Below, one piece after another: positions 25,001-34,185 of a stretch of 64,000 nucleotides of DNA (position 1 is its first letter; every line of letters begins with the position of its first letter). This DNA is from Typhlomys cinereus (Eukaryota; Chordata; Mammalia; Rodentia; Platacanthomyidae), in the NCBI GenBank assembly GCA_023101885.1, contig JALPQD010000634.1, forward strand, positions 806,001-870,000, read 5' to 3'. Position numbers and translations under genes: made by a program. The notes below the pieces were generated by a model. That model ran no database searches. It was not told where the DNA came from and saw only the letters and a program-made list of their open reading frames with translations.

Positions 25001-28000
25001 TTTGAAATGCCATAGGAACCTGCTCTTCCACTTCTCAGAATAATCCCCCATAAAGCAAAAATTCACCATAATGACAATAGCACAACCATGTTCATAGCAG
25101 CACTATTTACAATAGCAAAGTCATAGAATCTACCCAAATGCCCAACAGTTGACCAGTGGATAAGGAAAGTGTGTTTCATTTATACAATGGAATACTACTC
25201 AGTCATTAAAAAAGGTGAGTTAAGGAAATTTTCTGGGAAATGGATGGAAGTAGAAAAAATTATATTGAGTGAAGTATCTCAGACACAGAAAATTAAAAAC
25301 TAAATGTACTCCATAATAGGTGAATCCTAGTACCAATCCCACTTATGGCATACCTAAGAATAAATCTCTGTAATACCTACAGTAATTGCAACGTTTATAA
25401 ATAGGAAGGAAGGGGAAGAAGGTCCCCCACAGAAATAAGGATAGAGTGGATCATGCTTCAGTAGAGAAAATAGGTTATCTACAAGTATTTCAATTAACTA
25501 ACAAGACATCTGGTGAAGCTCAGACTCACTTTATTTCGTGGTCACTTGCAATTGAGGAGGATTGATCTTACCATCACAGAGGGTTTAGAGACTGGCAGAT
25601 AGATGGGGACCATCCTGCAAGTGGGACATTGACTCCCCCCACTGTGGTCTAGTACTCCTATTCCATGTACCTTTTAATATTCTCTTATTGGAAGATCTTC
25701 ATTTAAACTGCCTTTTATCTTTGATTAGGAGGTGACCTCCAATACAATCAGGATGGAGCCAAGGATGGTGCAGGAAGAGCAAAACTGAAGACAACAAACT
25801 ATTATTCAAAACACCAAAGACCCTACATTAATCACCTTGAACCAGACAAGCCAAATCTTTCCCATTCTAAAGCTCAGGGAAACTTGTGGAAGAAGGGGCA
25901 TCAAGATTGTAATAGCCTAAAGATGGGCAAGACCAAAGACAAGCAAGATATTCCACACAAGTTGGGCTGCAACAGCCATAATCAGACTTTGCACGACCTG
26001 CACAATGTCAACGACCCCAAAGACTAGCATGGATCAGAGGCACTAGGATCCTTAGAGGCAAGGGATTAACAATAATAATACTGTTCCCATACTAAAGAGG
26101 AGCCCAAGAAAGGGTTCTGGGCAATGCCACTGAGTCCTTATACTTCACTAGAGTGAAGGACTCAGAGGGAAGTTTGGTATTCACACAAAAGGATGCTCCA
26201 GGGGATGGATGGGAGAAGGGGAGGGAGAGGGGTGAAAGGAAGGGGAAAATTGTGGGAGGGTTCAAGGGGGACTGGGGAAGGGTGGAGGGAGGTAGAAGAC
26301 TGGAGTAACTGTTGAGCTTGTATGATTGGAGAAAAACTTGAAAATTAATTATTTTTTAAAAAAGAATAATATGCTACAATAGGTATCAAAGTCATTTAAC
26401 CTATAATGTGTGCCTAGAAGTTTACATGACAATAAAATGAATATGAACACAGTATTAAATGCAGAGAATCACTCCAGATTTAAAGGCAGAAAAAAATTGG
26501 CTAGACTCCATAAACTTGATATCCTGTCTCTCTACCTCAATATTCAGGGGAACTGTGAAAGTAAAGGTGGTAAAAATGTCAAGGATGCAAGGTAGGGAGA
26601 GGTACTGTTAATCAGTATCTCCTGGATATGACAGGGATACTGCACATGTGAACTCACTGCATTGTATTTTCTTCCACAAGATACACACAAGAGTTGGCCT
26701 GCAAACATTTCACCATGGAAGAGGGAAGGCCTTTTAAGATGAGAGACTTTGGAGGGTTAGTGCTATGTTAGGGGAACAGAAGCAGTTTTCCTCAATGGTA
26801 CATCCACTGATATATCATCAATGCTCAAGTAAGTGCTTTGGTAATGACAACATAGGCAACCCAGATGAAGCTCAGTGGACTACACATGCAAGGAGGATTC
26901 TATTTTGGAGGAAGGTTTAGATCGAAAAAGTATGGGGGTATGAAATCATAGTAAGGGGTGAAAATGACATTAATCCATTGTATTTATGTGTGAAACCTTC
27001 AAACACTAAAATAAAAAAGAATCTACCCTGCAATCGTTAAAATTGCTTATTGCTAAAAGTCATGACTAAGAAGGAAATGAATTTTGATTGTATATTATCA
27101 GGATAGAAACATCTGGATAAACTCAGATTTGCATTTCACTTTGTAGTACGGTATTATTCTTACTGATTTTACAAATAATTATTGCCATCCTGTGATCACC
27201 CGATATAGGAAAGATTTCAGAAGTTACAACAGTTTTTGCACCATGAAAATGTGGATATTATCACACCTGTGACCCCATTGGCCATTCTTCATGCATTCAT
27301 TGGAGATTTATGAGAATATCCACATGCTGACTTCCCTCTTACCTGTTGCTGGAAGATATACAGCCACCTCAATGGTGATATTTTGCACCATGTGTACTAT
27401 GTTGGACATCACAAATGTGCTAGTCCTGCTGAAAGAAGACAATGAAGATGAAGAACTTACTCCAAAAACATGGAGTTACCTGTTGCATTGGAAATCTCAT
27501 TCTCTGGACATGGAGAGCATTCAAAGCAACAGGTAGCCTTTCCCTCCAGCTGGAATTTCCGGAAACCAGGCTTGCAAGGCACACTGCACACAGAGGAGGG
27601 AATCTGAGGAGGAGAAGTTCTATCTTAGCAAGAGATTGGAATTTTAACTTTTCATTTCATAACCATATTGTCTTAATGGAAGATCACATAAATAACCATC
27701 CTTCTCTGAGAAACCACTGACAGTGTCTGGGGAGAAAGGAAATCACACATTTTAGTGGTGCACTCATTTGTACATCGTCCATGTTCCAGCAAGTGCTCAG
27801 CCACATGTGAATGCAGTCACCCAGATGGAATTCAGTGGGCCACAAATTCAAAGACACTAAAGGATGGAGTCTGTGGAAATAAAGGATGCCAGCAAGAGAA
27901 GGAGCAGAGATGGGGTCAGATAGGATGGAATAACGATTACCAAAATTCAACGTATTCATTCATGGAAGACTCAAAGATAAAATTAGAATTAAACGAATTA

Positions 28001-31000
28001 TATGGAACAAATTTGGAAAATCTGTGAATCATTGTGCTATATAGGACCAAATAATACAAAGTGATATAGATTGATTGTACAAGAAATGGTTTCAGCTCAC
28101 CTGTACATCTCCCATGGCCCACTCCATCAGGTCTTCATATAAATGCAATTGCTCTCCATTTGGAACATATGAAGAAAACTGCCCTAATTTCAGTTTTAGC
28201 CCAAGACCCTGTGGAAAATTCCAGTTGATGAGAATGTCATACTCTGCATCCAAGTGTTGCTTCTGGTTCAAGATCACCGTGTCTCCCACAGGGTTAGTGA
28301 ACTGCAGATTCTTCAGAAAGACATGGATCTAAAATATGCAAAAAGTTGAGCAAAAAACATGTGCTATATGGAATGAACCTAGTTTCTATAATCTCTCCAT
28401 CATATGACAATTTGTAACTTTAGGTTTGGCCACTTGATTCATGAGTAGCTTCAGTTATCCAAATCCTAAAATGTCTCATCATCTGAGTTGGATGCATGGT
28501 ACATACATGGTGGAAGGGAAGAACTAACTACTTTATTTTTGCAACAGAAAAATTGTCTTTTCCTCCTGTTAGTTGCAAGTTTTTCTTAAATTACCACTGA
28601 ATAGGCAGGCTATCTTCTTTATAAATTATTTTTATCCATTGAAACATTCATATAAAATCACAATTAATTAATCAGTCATTCCCCCTATCTCCTCCCAGTC
28701 TCCTTCCAATCTACCCAATGAGTTTTCTTCCATCCAGAGTCTCTCCTGTTTGGGCTCCATCCTACATGAGTGATCTACTGGGTCCCATCCAGGAATTCAG
28801 CACTGGCAAGTGTCTGAACACCTCTTGGGGCATGAAAAACTGACCAGTGGACTAATTGTTGACTAACATGTTCCCCTTCCACTGACAGGCATTAGTCTCG
28901 AACAGTCTCTTTGGGTGTCACACTGTCTCCTGAGATCCTGCATCCTGCATAGGGAAATGCTGAGAGTTCAGCTGTGTGGAGGTCTAGTGGATTTGTGCAT
29001 TGTAGTCGTCTCATGAACAGAGGCAACTGTCTGGCAGTGCCACTCCCCACTATTCTCCACTTGTATTCCTACTGCTCCCCCTTCCAGACAGATCCCCAAA
29101 CCAACATTTTGATGTCCTCTTTAGGGTTCACCAATCCACAGTCTCTTTAATGCTGCACTTAGGACACTTTTGGCAGAGAGAACCATCTTCTCTCTCTCTC
29201 TCTCTCAATCTATCTCACTATCTTTCTCTCTCTCTATCTCTATCTTTCACTCTCTCTCATGTATGTCTCTCTTCTGACTCTCTTTTCTTTTGATATATTC
29301 ATATTAACAATATTTATATTAATGAAATACATTTCAGAAATGTAACTTTTTTGGGTAATCAATGGATTGAAACAAGAAAAATGAATGAAAAAATTTTCAA
29401 TAGAATTTTGTTTTGTTGTATCAGAACACTGGGGGGTTGAATCTCAAAAAACAATCATCAAATACTCAGCAAATAATAGGGGTAACTTTCTGCATCCTTC
29501 ATTTTTACTGTCCTAAGAGCAATAACCATGAAAACCAGGACCTGTCAGGACAGTATTGACAGAACTCCTTGAACCCACTCCTGGAGACTCTACTTCCTCT
29601 TCCACACCTGCTTTCTGTCACTCATCAAACAATATACTTTATTGGCTCACTTGTAGATTAACTGACAAAGTACTGGTGTTATCACTGTCCTTCATTCAAA
29701 ACTTTGGCCCTTCCTTTACATTTTTTTAATAGTTCATGCCCATGGAATGTCACCTCAGTGGAGGTGACAAATTTGAGGATCCATTGTTGCTAAGAGGAAA
29801 CATCAGATTCACACATGACTGAGCTTATCTGACTATATTTAAGGGTGTCCTATCCACGACACTATTCCCACTGTACCTTCAAGCACGTGGTCGCTATTTC
29901 TATAGCCTTATTTGGTGGCTGTACTTCTAGGCCTTGGAGCATCATTTGATGCTGTGCGTGGGCCACAGCATACACAGCATTGTATAAATCATAGCACTCA
30001 TCATTCAGGGCCATATCAAATGTGTGTTGTGGTAACCATTCCAAGGAGGTGTTGGATGAGCAGTTGCTTGGTGTTCCACATTCAGACTCACAGAGTGAAC
30101 AGTTAAAATACATCCACCCCAATCTTGACAAAAAAATGTCCCGTGGCTCTGTAGCAATGTTCAATATTGGGATGTAATCATTTAGACTTGAAATCTCTCC
30201 ATGGTGATGTGAAAAAGTGATATGTCCATGGAACGAGTCAAGGGGGAAAGTTCTTTTCCTTGGGCTGACATTCCATTGTGAGGTGGAGACCCAGATTTTC
30301 TGTATTCCCAAATATTCCCATCTTCTAAAGCTCACTTCTAAGACAGAGTTTATGTCCCCAAAAACAATAACGACATTTGCTGATGAAGTCATTATCTGGT
30401 TATAATATTTTTCAGCTTTTGCTTGGTATGAGTTCATGTTCTCTGGAATCTCGTTCACAAAGGCTAAACAGATTCCAATATTTTGCATGTGTACCCTCAA
30501 GTCTGAGACAAATTGGATACCCTGGTCATCATCAGAAATGACCAGCCCCACCCAGGTCCATCCAAAATGAATCATCAGGGAGACCATGGCATGAGGGAGA
30601 AATGTGTCCTTCGGTGCCATTTGATACAGATAAGGAAAGTTGTCACTGTCACTCAAAATGGGATGAAATGGCCCGTAAGCAATCTGGACAAAGAAAACAC
30701 GTGAAACTCAGGTAGACGAGAATGTAAATCAACCTCAAAGTCACATCTGAACTGTTTTGTTTAGAACTATTTTTATTTCATGAGAAATGGAATGTTATTA
30801 CTCCATTTGTAATCTTTTATTTCTCCTAAGAACTTATGCAAATTTAATGAGTATTGTACATATTCCAGAATATCCCACTTTTTAAACCCCCACTTGCTCT
30901 TTTCCAGCAAGCATTTGTCAATAGTCCTCATTGAGAGGAATGGCCCATAGACCCAGTCACCTTTAACTATCCTTAGTCATTCCGTAGAACAGAAGAAGAC

Positions 31001-32562
31001 AGTATGATACCCAACCTCACCTGTAGATAAACATTGGACTGCATAAATGTTGACAGTCTGGCAGATGTTTTCCAAGATGGTCCTGTAAATGTCACTTCAC
31101 ACTTGGATGCATAACACATGTAATTAGGGTAAACATAAGCAAGTTCTGCCATATAACTTAGAAAACTGTTCAATGAAAAGTCACGATCACAGAAACCAGA
31201 ATAAAATATAAATTGCAAAGAAGCATTGGGTAAAAGGCTAGGGTTTCTGTTTATTTCCTCAGTGGCAAAAAGTAATGTCAGAGCATGTTGATACTTTCTC
31301 GAAGTCAAGCTGAAAAGAGAGCACAGTATTCATTACATGTTGTTCCCAACAAAACAACCTCCCATCAGATAGAAAGAACAGTATGTAGTATGTGATATTT
31401 AGCCCTCAGGTACATGTGTTGGAGAAAAGTCACCTATTTATGAAGATGTGTCCCCAGGACATATTCTTGAGTGTCTAGATTTCATTCTCCAGTTGTAGAA
31501 TAAATATAGAACCTAAACAACTAGGTGAATAAGCCCTTTTGTTCTCCACTTATACTTTCTAGTCACAGTCAACAAAAAATGATACTTGCTGCACACCCAA
31601 CACCAAGAATCAGCAATGGAAGTTGAAGAGTATACGTGTTACATGTCACATGAAACTGTTTGCATTCTGGAAAATGATGAAGAAAAGTTAAGAGAAATGT
31701 AATTTATATTGTAAGGATTAGAGGAAGTAGAAATAAAAACTCTCATCAATGACAATGCAAGGTGTTGAAAAAGAAAACCTGTTCTGTTTGTTACACTACT
31801 CCCCTGCTTGCAAAAGGTACCAGCTTTCGCTGGGCATGCCTGTCATCCTGGGACGTGACTGAGATATCAGGAGTTATTTTTATCAATGATACATTCTTTT
31901 ACAACATGTGCAAAATCATTCCACTAGATTTCCCTCCTATTTGTATGTCAGAATATTAGTTTTTCCTTAACGCTAACAGCCCAATTTCGAGACAGAATTC
32001 ATGTCACACTGTGCCAGAGTAAATTTAGAAAGTCTACTAGTGTCCTAGCTGACAGAGATCCTGTCACTTTAATCAGCTTCATATGCTGTACGCATGGAAC
32101 ACAATGGCATGAAATGCTGTGATATATCACTCAATATGATCAGTATCTATGGAAACAAATTGACCAAAAATCTTTGGTACTAAGCTAAGTGATCCTTCGC
32201 ACAGACTTTGGTAATCACATGCTCAAATTAAGCATTAGCAGATGCTGAACACTTTTCTGTGGCCCATTGACAAGGAATTCAAGTGACTGTTTGAAACATC
32301 TTTCAAGGAAAATGAGTGTACATGCCACAAAATAGATCATGGAAGAGGAAGGAGAACTAAAAAAGGGGACTTCCTCTATAGGCTTGAAGCTTTGTTATGG
32401 AGGATGTAGGAGGGAAAAAAGCCAAAGTGGTAATATATGTTTCTGCATATCAAAGTAAATCTCAGCTCAAGTCCATAGGTGTAGATTGGCAGAATGGGAT
32501 GGAACTATTAGAAAGTGTCCATCAAAAAAACTCTTTGTGTGTGTGTGTTCCCGCGTGTGTGT

Positions 32563-32613
<51 letters not shown>

Positions 32614-33126
32614 CATGTGTGCAAGAGGGTACCTGAGTCAGTTTGCCTGTGGAGGTATAAGGGTGACAAAAGGAATCATCCAGCCTTGCTATATGTCTTC
32701 ATTGCTTTCATTTATTATGGACCACGCTCTGCTTTCAAGACCTGAAATTGCAGGCTGCCTCAATTTCCACCTGGCATTTTTGTAAGGAATCTGGGTATCC
32801 ATTCTCATGTCTTTTATCTTGGGAGGCAGAGGCTGTAATCCCTCAGCCATCTCCTCAGCATTCAATGCACCTGTAATGCATTGTTCATGCTAGTAAAGAG
32901 AAAATGAAAGAAATGAAAAAGGCACTTACTTTAGATCAAGTTTGAAATCGAAAAAAACTTTGGGGTGGTAGTTAGGTATTGTGGAAAGTTGGAAAATACA
33001 GTCATTTTGATCATCTCTATCACTGTCCCCTTCCTGCTTTGTTCTCCAGAAGCACCTGCCTCCATTGAGACTGCACCAGAAGAGAGGATGATTCAGAAGC
33101 AAGAAGACAAACATCAACCTGAGCAT
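1..33126 (-). CDS. Vmn2r: Vomeronasal type-2 receptor gene A, six exons, 3' end cut by window
   Basis: Class C GPCR of vomeronasal sensory neurons, a pheromone receptor at the cell surface. The coding exons are complement(1..454, 27480..27603, 28101..28328, 29877..30683, 31021..31309, 32930..33126). Exon lengths 197(coding)/289/807/228/124/>454 match the standard V2R plan. Donors are GTAAGT, GTGAGG, GTACAG, GTGAGC and GTAACT, and every acceptor is AG. Phases run 2, 0, 0, 0, 1 and the frame is open for about 699 codons. The order is signal peptide, Venus-flytrap ligand domain (exons 1-4), nine-cysteine linker (exon 5 plus the start of exon 6), then seven-helix domain (exon 6). About 150 further codons should lie left of base 1. 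Intron 5 is about 27 kb and filled with L1s. Assigning exon 6 to exons 1-5 is inference from strand, order, matching phase and the lack of any other V2R exon between them. Subfamily not determined. Confidence 0.88.
455..784. other. AT-rich start of intron 5, no gene seen
   Basis: About 330 bp between gene A exon 6 and the first L1. It includes a low-complexity AATAAATAATAAATAGTA-type stretch around 520-600. Nothing else recognised. Confidence 0.6.
2757..3024 (-). mobile_element. B2-like tRNA-derived SINE
   Basis: The reverse complement starts GGGGCTGGAGAAGTGGCTCA, with pol III box A (TGGCTCAGTGGTTAAGCC) and box B (GAGTTCGGATCCC). A unique body of about 130 bp follows, then a (CA)n tail and A-rich end. 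Flanked by TCAACTAGG at 2748-2756 and 3025-3033. Many CpGs persist, so it is a relatively young copy. Confidence 0.85.
3596..3868 (-). mobile_element. B2-like tRNA-derived SINE, older copy
   Basis: Same family as the copy at 2757-3024: a GT-rich tail at 3607-3661, the conserved body, and a tRNA-like head ending in AGCTCC at 3868. More substitutions and fewer CpGs than its neighbour. The target duplication is poorly preserved. Confidence 0.8.
5648..7823 (+). mobile_element. Old plus-strand L1, block 1 of 3
   Basis: Begins in the last codons of ORF1 (AAGCTTGAAGAAAAGAGCAA), then the inter-ORF region and a decayed ORF2 whose start is near 5757. The reading ends at 7810-7823 (AAGATCCAATAGCC), where two later minus-strand L1s inserted. 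The sequence resumes at 15039 with the same bases. Many stops and indels. Confidence 0.85.
6844..7108 (+). mobile_element. B2-like tRNA-derived SINE
   Basis: Head GGACTGGAGAATTAGGTCAG, box B region GAGTTCAGATCC, the family body, a CA tail at 7053-7086, then AAATGAATAAATA. Flanked by AAAAAGCTCGTTCTTG (6828-6843) and AAAAAGCTGGTTCTTG (7109-7124), a 15/16 target duplication inside L1 ORF2. Confidence 0.85.
7824..8797 (-). other. 3' UTR of the full-length L1
   Basis: Runs from the ORF2 frame stop (8798) to the tail. On the sense strand it ends in a G-rich polypurine tract (complement at about 7871-7925), then AAAATGTATAATTAAATTTT and the A-tail. Copies of this UTR recur at 785, 14145, 22790, 36905, 40848, 45403, 51425, 54516, 57848 and 62465. 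That makes it the best marker for finding L1 ends in this window. Confidence 0.8.
8798..12622 (-). pseudogene. L1 ORF2 (endonuclease/reverse transcriptase), two nonsense codons
   Basis: The frame is 1274 codons plus TAG and contains no frameshift. The start ATG at 12622 gives [20 protein letters not shown]. The N-terminal apurinic-like endonuclease shows [19 protein letters not shown] and SDHHGLKLD. The reverse transcriptase shows [35 protein letters not shown] and the catalytic FADDMILYL. The C-terminal Cys-rich motif is [18 protein letters not shown]. Codon 1011 (9590-9592) and codon 1223 (8954-8956) are TGA; the copy at 52521-54015 has TGG at both places, so each is a single G-to-A change. 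The first stop lies after the RT domain and before the Cys-rich motif, so the protein is probably unable to retrotranspose efficiently. Confidence 0.93.
12673..13743 (-). CDS. L1 ORF1 protein, intact
   Basis: 356 codons, the usual length for rodent L1 ORF1p, an RNA-binding trimeric chaperone of the L1 ribonucleoprotein. The basic N-terminus ([14 protein letters not shown]) leads into a long coiled coil of about residues 55-165 ([20 protein letters not shown] onward). The RRM-like core follows ([20 protein letters not shown], then PRQIIVKTL), and the C-terminal domain has [15 protein letters not shown] and [15 protein letters not shown] second Met two codons in (MPKSK) has better agreement with other copies (17531) and may be the true start. 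No stop or frameshift. Confidence 0.92.
   Translation of the reverse strand: MTMPKSKCKSMRSNTQVNKFHTEEINPIMLDSKKNKPAEKGQESLTQDNDFQNMIITMFNTMKEEIREELHNRINRFEEEHNRHLEELRKTVQETKSGIEQLKQTQAEFKTELKDKLSSTQNATESLINRTNEAENRISDLEDKVGVLTSSMEEVVKAKKILERNIQEIWDTLKKPNMRIHGIPEQKSQNTTPEEIFQTIIKENFPHLKKERPIHIQEAFRTPNRYDQNRSTPRQIIVKTLHIQDKELVLRASREKKQVTFKGKPIKITNDFSVETVKARRAWRDILQVLNEQKCQPRLIYPAKLSVMIEGERKIFQHKDNFKGYMATKPGLQKLLEMILKREEKNRHIQENRRQI
13744..14135 (-). promoter_or_regulatory. GC-rich 5' UTR/promoter region of the full-length L1
   Basis: About 390 bp, strikingly GC- and CpG-rich against the AT-rich surroundings. It ends directly at the CCAATAGCC target duplication. In L1s the internal promoter lies here. 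It shares the ORF1-proximal AAATAATTCAGTTTAGT stretch with the 5' UTR at 17470, but otherwise looks like a different UTR type from the monomers at 17108. Promoter activity is inferred from position only. It would fire in the same direction as V2R gene A. Confidence 0.65.
14145..15038 (-). mobile_element. 5'-truncated L1 (3' UTR only)
   Basis: The T-run at 14145-14152 and polypurine complement (14203-14290) lead into the 3' UTR, which stops at 15038. Its own target duplication is AAGATCCAATAGCC at 7810-7823 and 15039-15052; the left copy is now 6.3 kb away because the full-length L1 landed between. It inserted into ORF2 of the old plus-strand L1. Confidence 0.85.
15039..17107 (+). mobile_element. 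Old plus-strand L1, block 2 of 3
   Basis: ORF2 resumes with AAGATCCAATAGCC and continues through the RT domain ([20 protein letters not shown], where the catalytic FADD reads FAGD), the maturase-like KYLGI region and the C-terminal part. It is interrupted at 17107 by the L1 at 17108-23835. Multiple stops; pseudogenised. Confidence 0.85.
16231..16570 (+). repeat. 170-bp tandem duplication inside L1 ORF2
   Basis: The stretch with CAGATAAAGAGATTGTAAAC at 16241 recurs as CAGACAAAAAGATTGTAAAC at 16411. The following sequence (to AAATGGCCCATTTAAAAAAT and AAATGGCCAATTTAAAAAAT) is also repeated. The offset is 170 bp. Substitutions between the halves show that the duplication is not recent. Confidence 0.8.
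17108..17530 (+). promoter_or_regulatory. L1 5' UTR with about two monomers
   Basis: CCAGCTCCTCCCACCAGCC occurs near 17211 and again near 17428, within longer matching blocks about 218 bp apart (17166-17256 and 17384-17473). This is the tandem-monomer promoter layout known from rodent L1s. Related monomers are at 37380-37752 (minus) and 46447-46980 (plus). Confidence 0.75.
18740..19077 (+). mobile_element. B2-like tRNA-derived SINE with long CA tail
   Basis: Head GGGCTGGAGAGGTGGCTCAG, box A GGCTCAGGGGTTAAGCC, box B CAGTTCGGACCC, the body, (CA)n at 18953-19039, then TTGAATAAACAAATAAG and an A-rich end. Perfect 12-bp duplication TAAAAATCACTA at 18728-18739 and 19078-19089, inside L1 ORF2. Confidence 0.9.
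23836..24672 (+). mobile_element. Old plus-strand L1, block 3 of 3
   Basis: Resumes at AGAAAAAATTATATTGAGTGAAG with the ORF2 C-terminus, then the 3' UTR, its G-rich tract (24500-24620) and an A-rich end at 24647-24672. Together with 5648-7823 and 15039-17107 this rebuilds one element, about 5 kb without inserts, 5'-truncated in ORF1. Confidence 0.8.
24680..26365 (+). mobile_element. 5'-truncated L1
   Basis: Starts in the ORF2 C-terminal region (AATGGCCCAATTAAAAAATG) and runs through the Cys-rich region, ORF2 end and complete 3' UTR with G-rich tract (26200-26290). It ends in TTATTTTTTAAAAAAG. Many substitutions. It may abut the preceding element by insertion into its A-tail. Confidence 0.8.
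26366..27479. other. Intron 5 proximal part, with an old repeat 3' end
   Basis: No exon seen. The stretch 26790-27028 (CCCAGATGAAGCTCAGTGGA to AAATAAAAAAGAAT) resembles the 3' end of an old dispersed rodent repeat. A relative lies at 27750-28000 in intron 4 (CCCAGATGGAATTCAGTGGG). Family not established. The remainder looks unique. Confidence 0.4.
27480..27603 (-). CDS. Vmn2r: V2R gene A exon 5: cysteine-rich linker
   Basis: Exactly 124 bp, the canonical V2R exon 5 size. Acceptor TTCTCCTCCTCAG, donor ACAG|GTAACT. It encodes [18 protein letters not shown] through [16 protein letters not shown], with six of the nine conserved cysteines; the other three are at the start of exon 6. This NCD3G-type domain couples ligand closure to the seven-helix bundle. 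It exits in phase 1, which matches the GA that precedes ATG at the start of exon 6 (454). Confidence 0.9.
27604..28100. other. Intron 4 of V2R gene A
   Basis: 497 bp. The only notable content is the old-repeat-like stretch at about 27750-28000, a divergent relative of the one at 26790. No other feature seen. Confidence 0.6.
28101..28328 (-). CDS. Vmn2r: V2R gene A exon 4: end of the ligand domain
   Basis: 228-bp exon (76 codons, phase 0 both sides), acceptor ATTTTAG and donor CAG|GTGAGC. It reads from [16 protein letters not shown] through [20 protein letters not shown] to the exon end at GDVQ. These are conserved positions of V2R exon 4. Intact. Confidence 0.9.
28329..29876. other. Intron 3 of V2R gene A
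   Basis: 1548 bp. The stretch 28610-29180 is pyrimidine-rich in the manner of an ancient minus-strand L1 3' UTR (CCCCCTATCTCCTCCCAGTC), but too diverged for firm assignment. A CT-rich microsatellite follows at 29188-29275. No young L1 is present. Confidence 0.5.
29188..29275. repeat. Imperfect (CT)n microsatellite
   Basis: TCTCTCTCTCTCTCTC at 29190-29206, followed by interrupted CTCTAT/CTTTCT units to about 29275. Confidence 0.9.
29877..30683 (-). CDS. Vmn2r: V2R gene A exon 3: core of the Venus-flytrap ligand domain
   Basis: 807-bp exon, 269 codons, phase 0 at both ends. Acceptor TTTTCTTTGTCCAG precedes [20 protein letters not shown]; donor is AAG|GTACAG after the codons for TTCLK. Family hallmarks are [39 protein letters not shown] and the C-terminal [15 protein letters not shown] Cys-rich loop ([19 protein letters not shown]) with N-glycosylation sequons is present. 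The frame reads a few codons into the intron before a stop, so the exon end is set by the splice donor, not by the ORF. Confidence 0.92.
30684..31020. other. Intron 2 of V2R gene A
   Basis: 337 bp with GTGAGG donor and TTTGTCCAG acceptor. No repeat recognised. Confidence 0.75.
31021..31309 (-). CDS. Vmn2r: V2R gene A exon 2: ligand-binding domain
   Basis: 289-bp exon with acceptor TCTCTTTTCAG and donor CAG|GTGAGG. It encodes the conserved V2R stretch [20 protein letters not shown], followed by a Cys-containing segment ([16 protein letters not shown]) and ends at YLQ. It enters in phase 2 and leaves in phase 0. No stop or frameshift. This is lobe 1 of the bilobed ANF-receptor-type extracellular domain. 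Confidence 0.88.
31310..32929. other. Intron 1 of V2R gene A
   Basis: 1620 bp, GTAAGT to TTTTCAG. It holds a GT microsatellite and a degraded SINE (32535-32870). The rest shows no recognisable element or exon. Confidence 0.7.
32535..32870 (-). mobile_element. Degenerate B3/B2-type SINE with GT tract
   Basis: A (GT)n tract at 32535-32622 is followed by diverged sequence ending in AGGCAGAGGCTGTAATCCCTCAGCCATCTCC (read as two overlapping pieces around 32825-32860), which resembles the tRNA-like head in reverse. Family uncertain. Confidence 0.45.
32930..33126 (-). CDS. Vmn2r: V2R gene A exon 1 (coding part): signal peptide and start of ligand domain
   Basis: The start chosen is the ATG at 33126-33124, which gives [18 protein letters not shown], a typical hydrophobic signal peptide. 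The mature start has Cys and Trp residues (GGRCFWRTK) and a second Cys (NDCIFQL), as at V2R N-termini. An in-frame ATG further upstream (33201) would place a charged stretch before the hydrophobic segment, so it is disfavoured. The exon ends at the donor AAA|GTAAGT in phase 2, and joining to exon 2 restores an Asn codon followed by [13 protein letters not shown]. The 5' UTR and transcription start cannot be placed. Confidence 0.85.
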
Positions 33127-34128
33127 CTTTTCCTTGTCTTCTAGAATGTCAATTTGAGTCCAAAAGGAACCTGCAGCATCCACGAGATAAGCATATGACA
33201 TGTGTATTCATGCCGATGTCTGCTTTTATTTCTGTAGCTGATGTTAGATGCCACCATAATCTTGCCATTGTTTATATCCAGCTTATACCACTTGCTCTGT
33301 AATACATTAGAAAGAGTACCCTGGGGCTAAGCACTTGTGGTCCAGATCCTAATGAAAAACAGATGATGCAAACATGTTTTGACCATAGCTTCTTCCTGCC
33401 TCAGGTACCATGAGCTCATTCCTGTCTGTGCCCCCAGATGAGGTGATCTGGAACAGAGCTGGTCCCAGGTCTGTGTCAACAAGCTCGTTCTTTAAACAGC
33501 GCTTTCCATGATGTAAGTGCGTTTCATCAGAGAATTTGAAGTTAACTTGTGAGAGGAAAGGGTCACAAAGGACCCATGTAGTCAGAGCTGTGAGAGACAC
33601 ATGCAGCATTCTGCATTTCACTGTCCCAGATAAATGACATTCAGCATGTGTCAGAATATTTACGGTGTGGTCCATATGTCGTTTCATAGATTTCCTAATA
33701 GCTCCACTTGTCTCCCATAACCTGAAGAAACAAGAATAATGCTAAATACAGAAATTTCCAGAACCTTTTGGAGACGACCTTCACACTGCATGCTCTCAAA
33801 GGTGCTAATCACTCTGATACAAACCTCAGATTATAAATAAATAAACATGGAAACTCTTCAAGTGTCAACTGTTACCACAGAGTGAATGACTTGTCTATGT
33901 TTCTTCCTTAATTAGATCATCATCTTAAGTGCCAGAGGCTTTCCAAGTAACTATCTACCAGAGACACAATGCTCAAACCTCTTTTTGTTTTTGTTTACAT
34001 ATGTAAAAGATACAATTTCCAAGATCGAGGTACAAGTAGGTGACTTAACTAGTGATACCCTATTTCTTGGTCCATGTGTGTGCTATGATTCCTCAGAAGA
34101 TACAGGGAAGCAAGCAACTTCTGTTTGT
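33127..34128. other. 5' flank of V2R gene A
   Basis: About 1 kb upstream of the start codon, holding the 5' UTR and promoter if they are close. No confident TATA box or transcription start can be named. A minus-strand open frame of 112 codons at 33349-33687 has no family resemblance. Confidence 0.5.
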
Positions 34129-34129
34129 G

Positions 34130-34136
<7 letters not shown>

Positions 34137-34185
<49 letters not shown>

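Noticed and set aside
27750..28000. Possible extra V2R exon in intron 4
   Set aside because: Open frames exist but no V2R motif is present, exon 4 and exon 5 already join in phase, and the sequence resembles the repeat at 26790.
32397..32785. Overlapping open frames rich in Cys-Val
   Set aside because: They are translations of the (GT)n microsatellite. The same applies at 3582, 18760, 33985 and 50550.
33349..33687. 112-codon minus-strand open frame upstream of V2R exon 1
   Set aside because: No family resemblance, no second copy and ordinary intergenic composition. Treated as chance.
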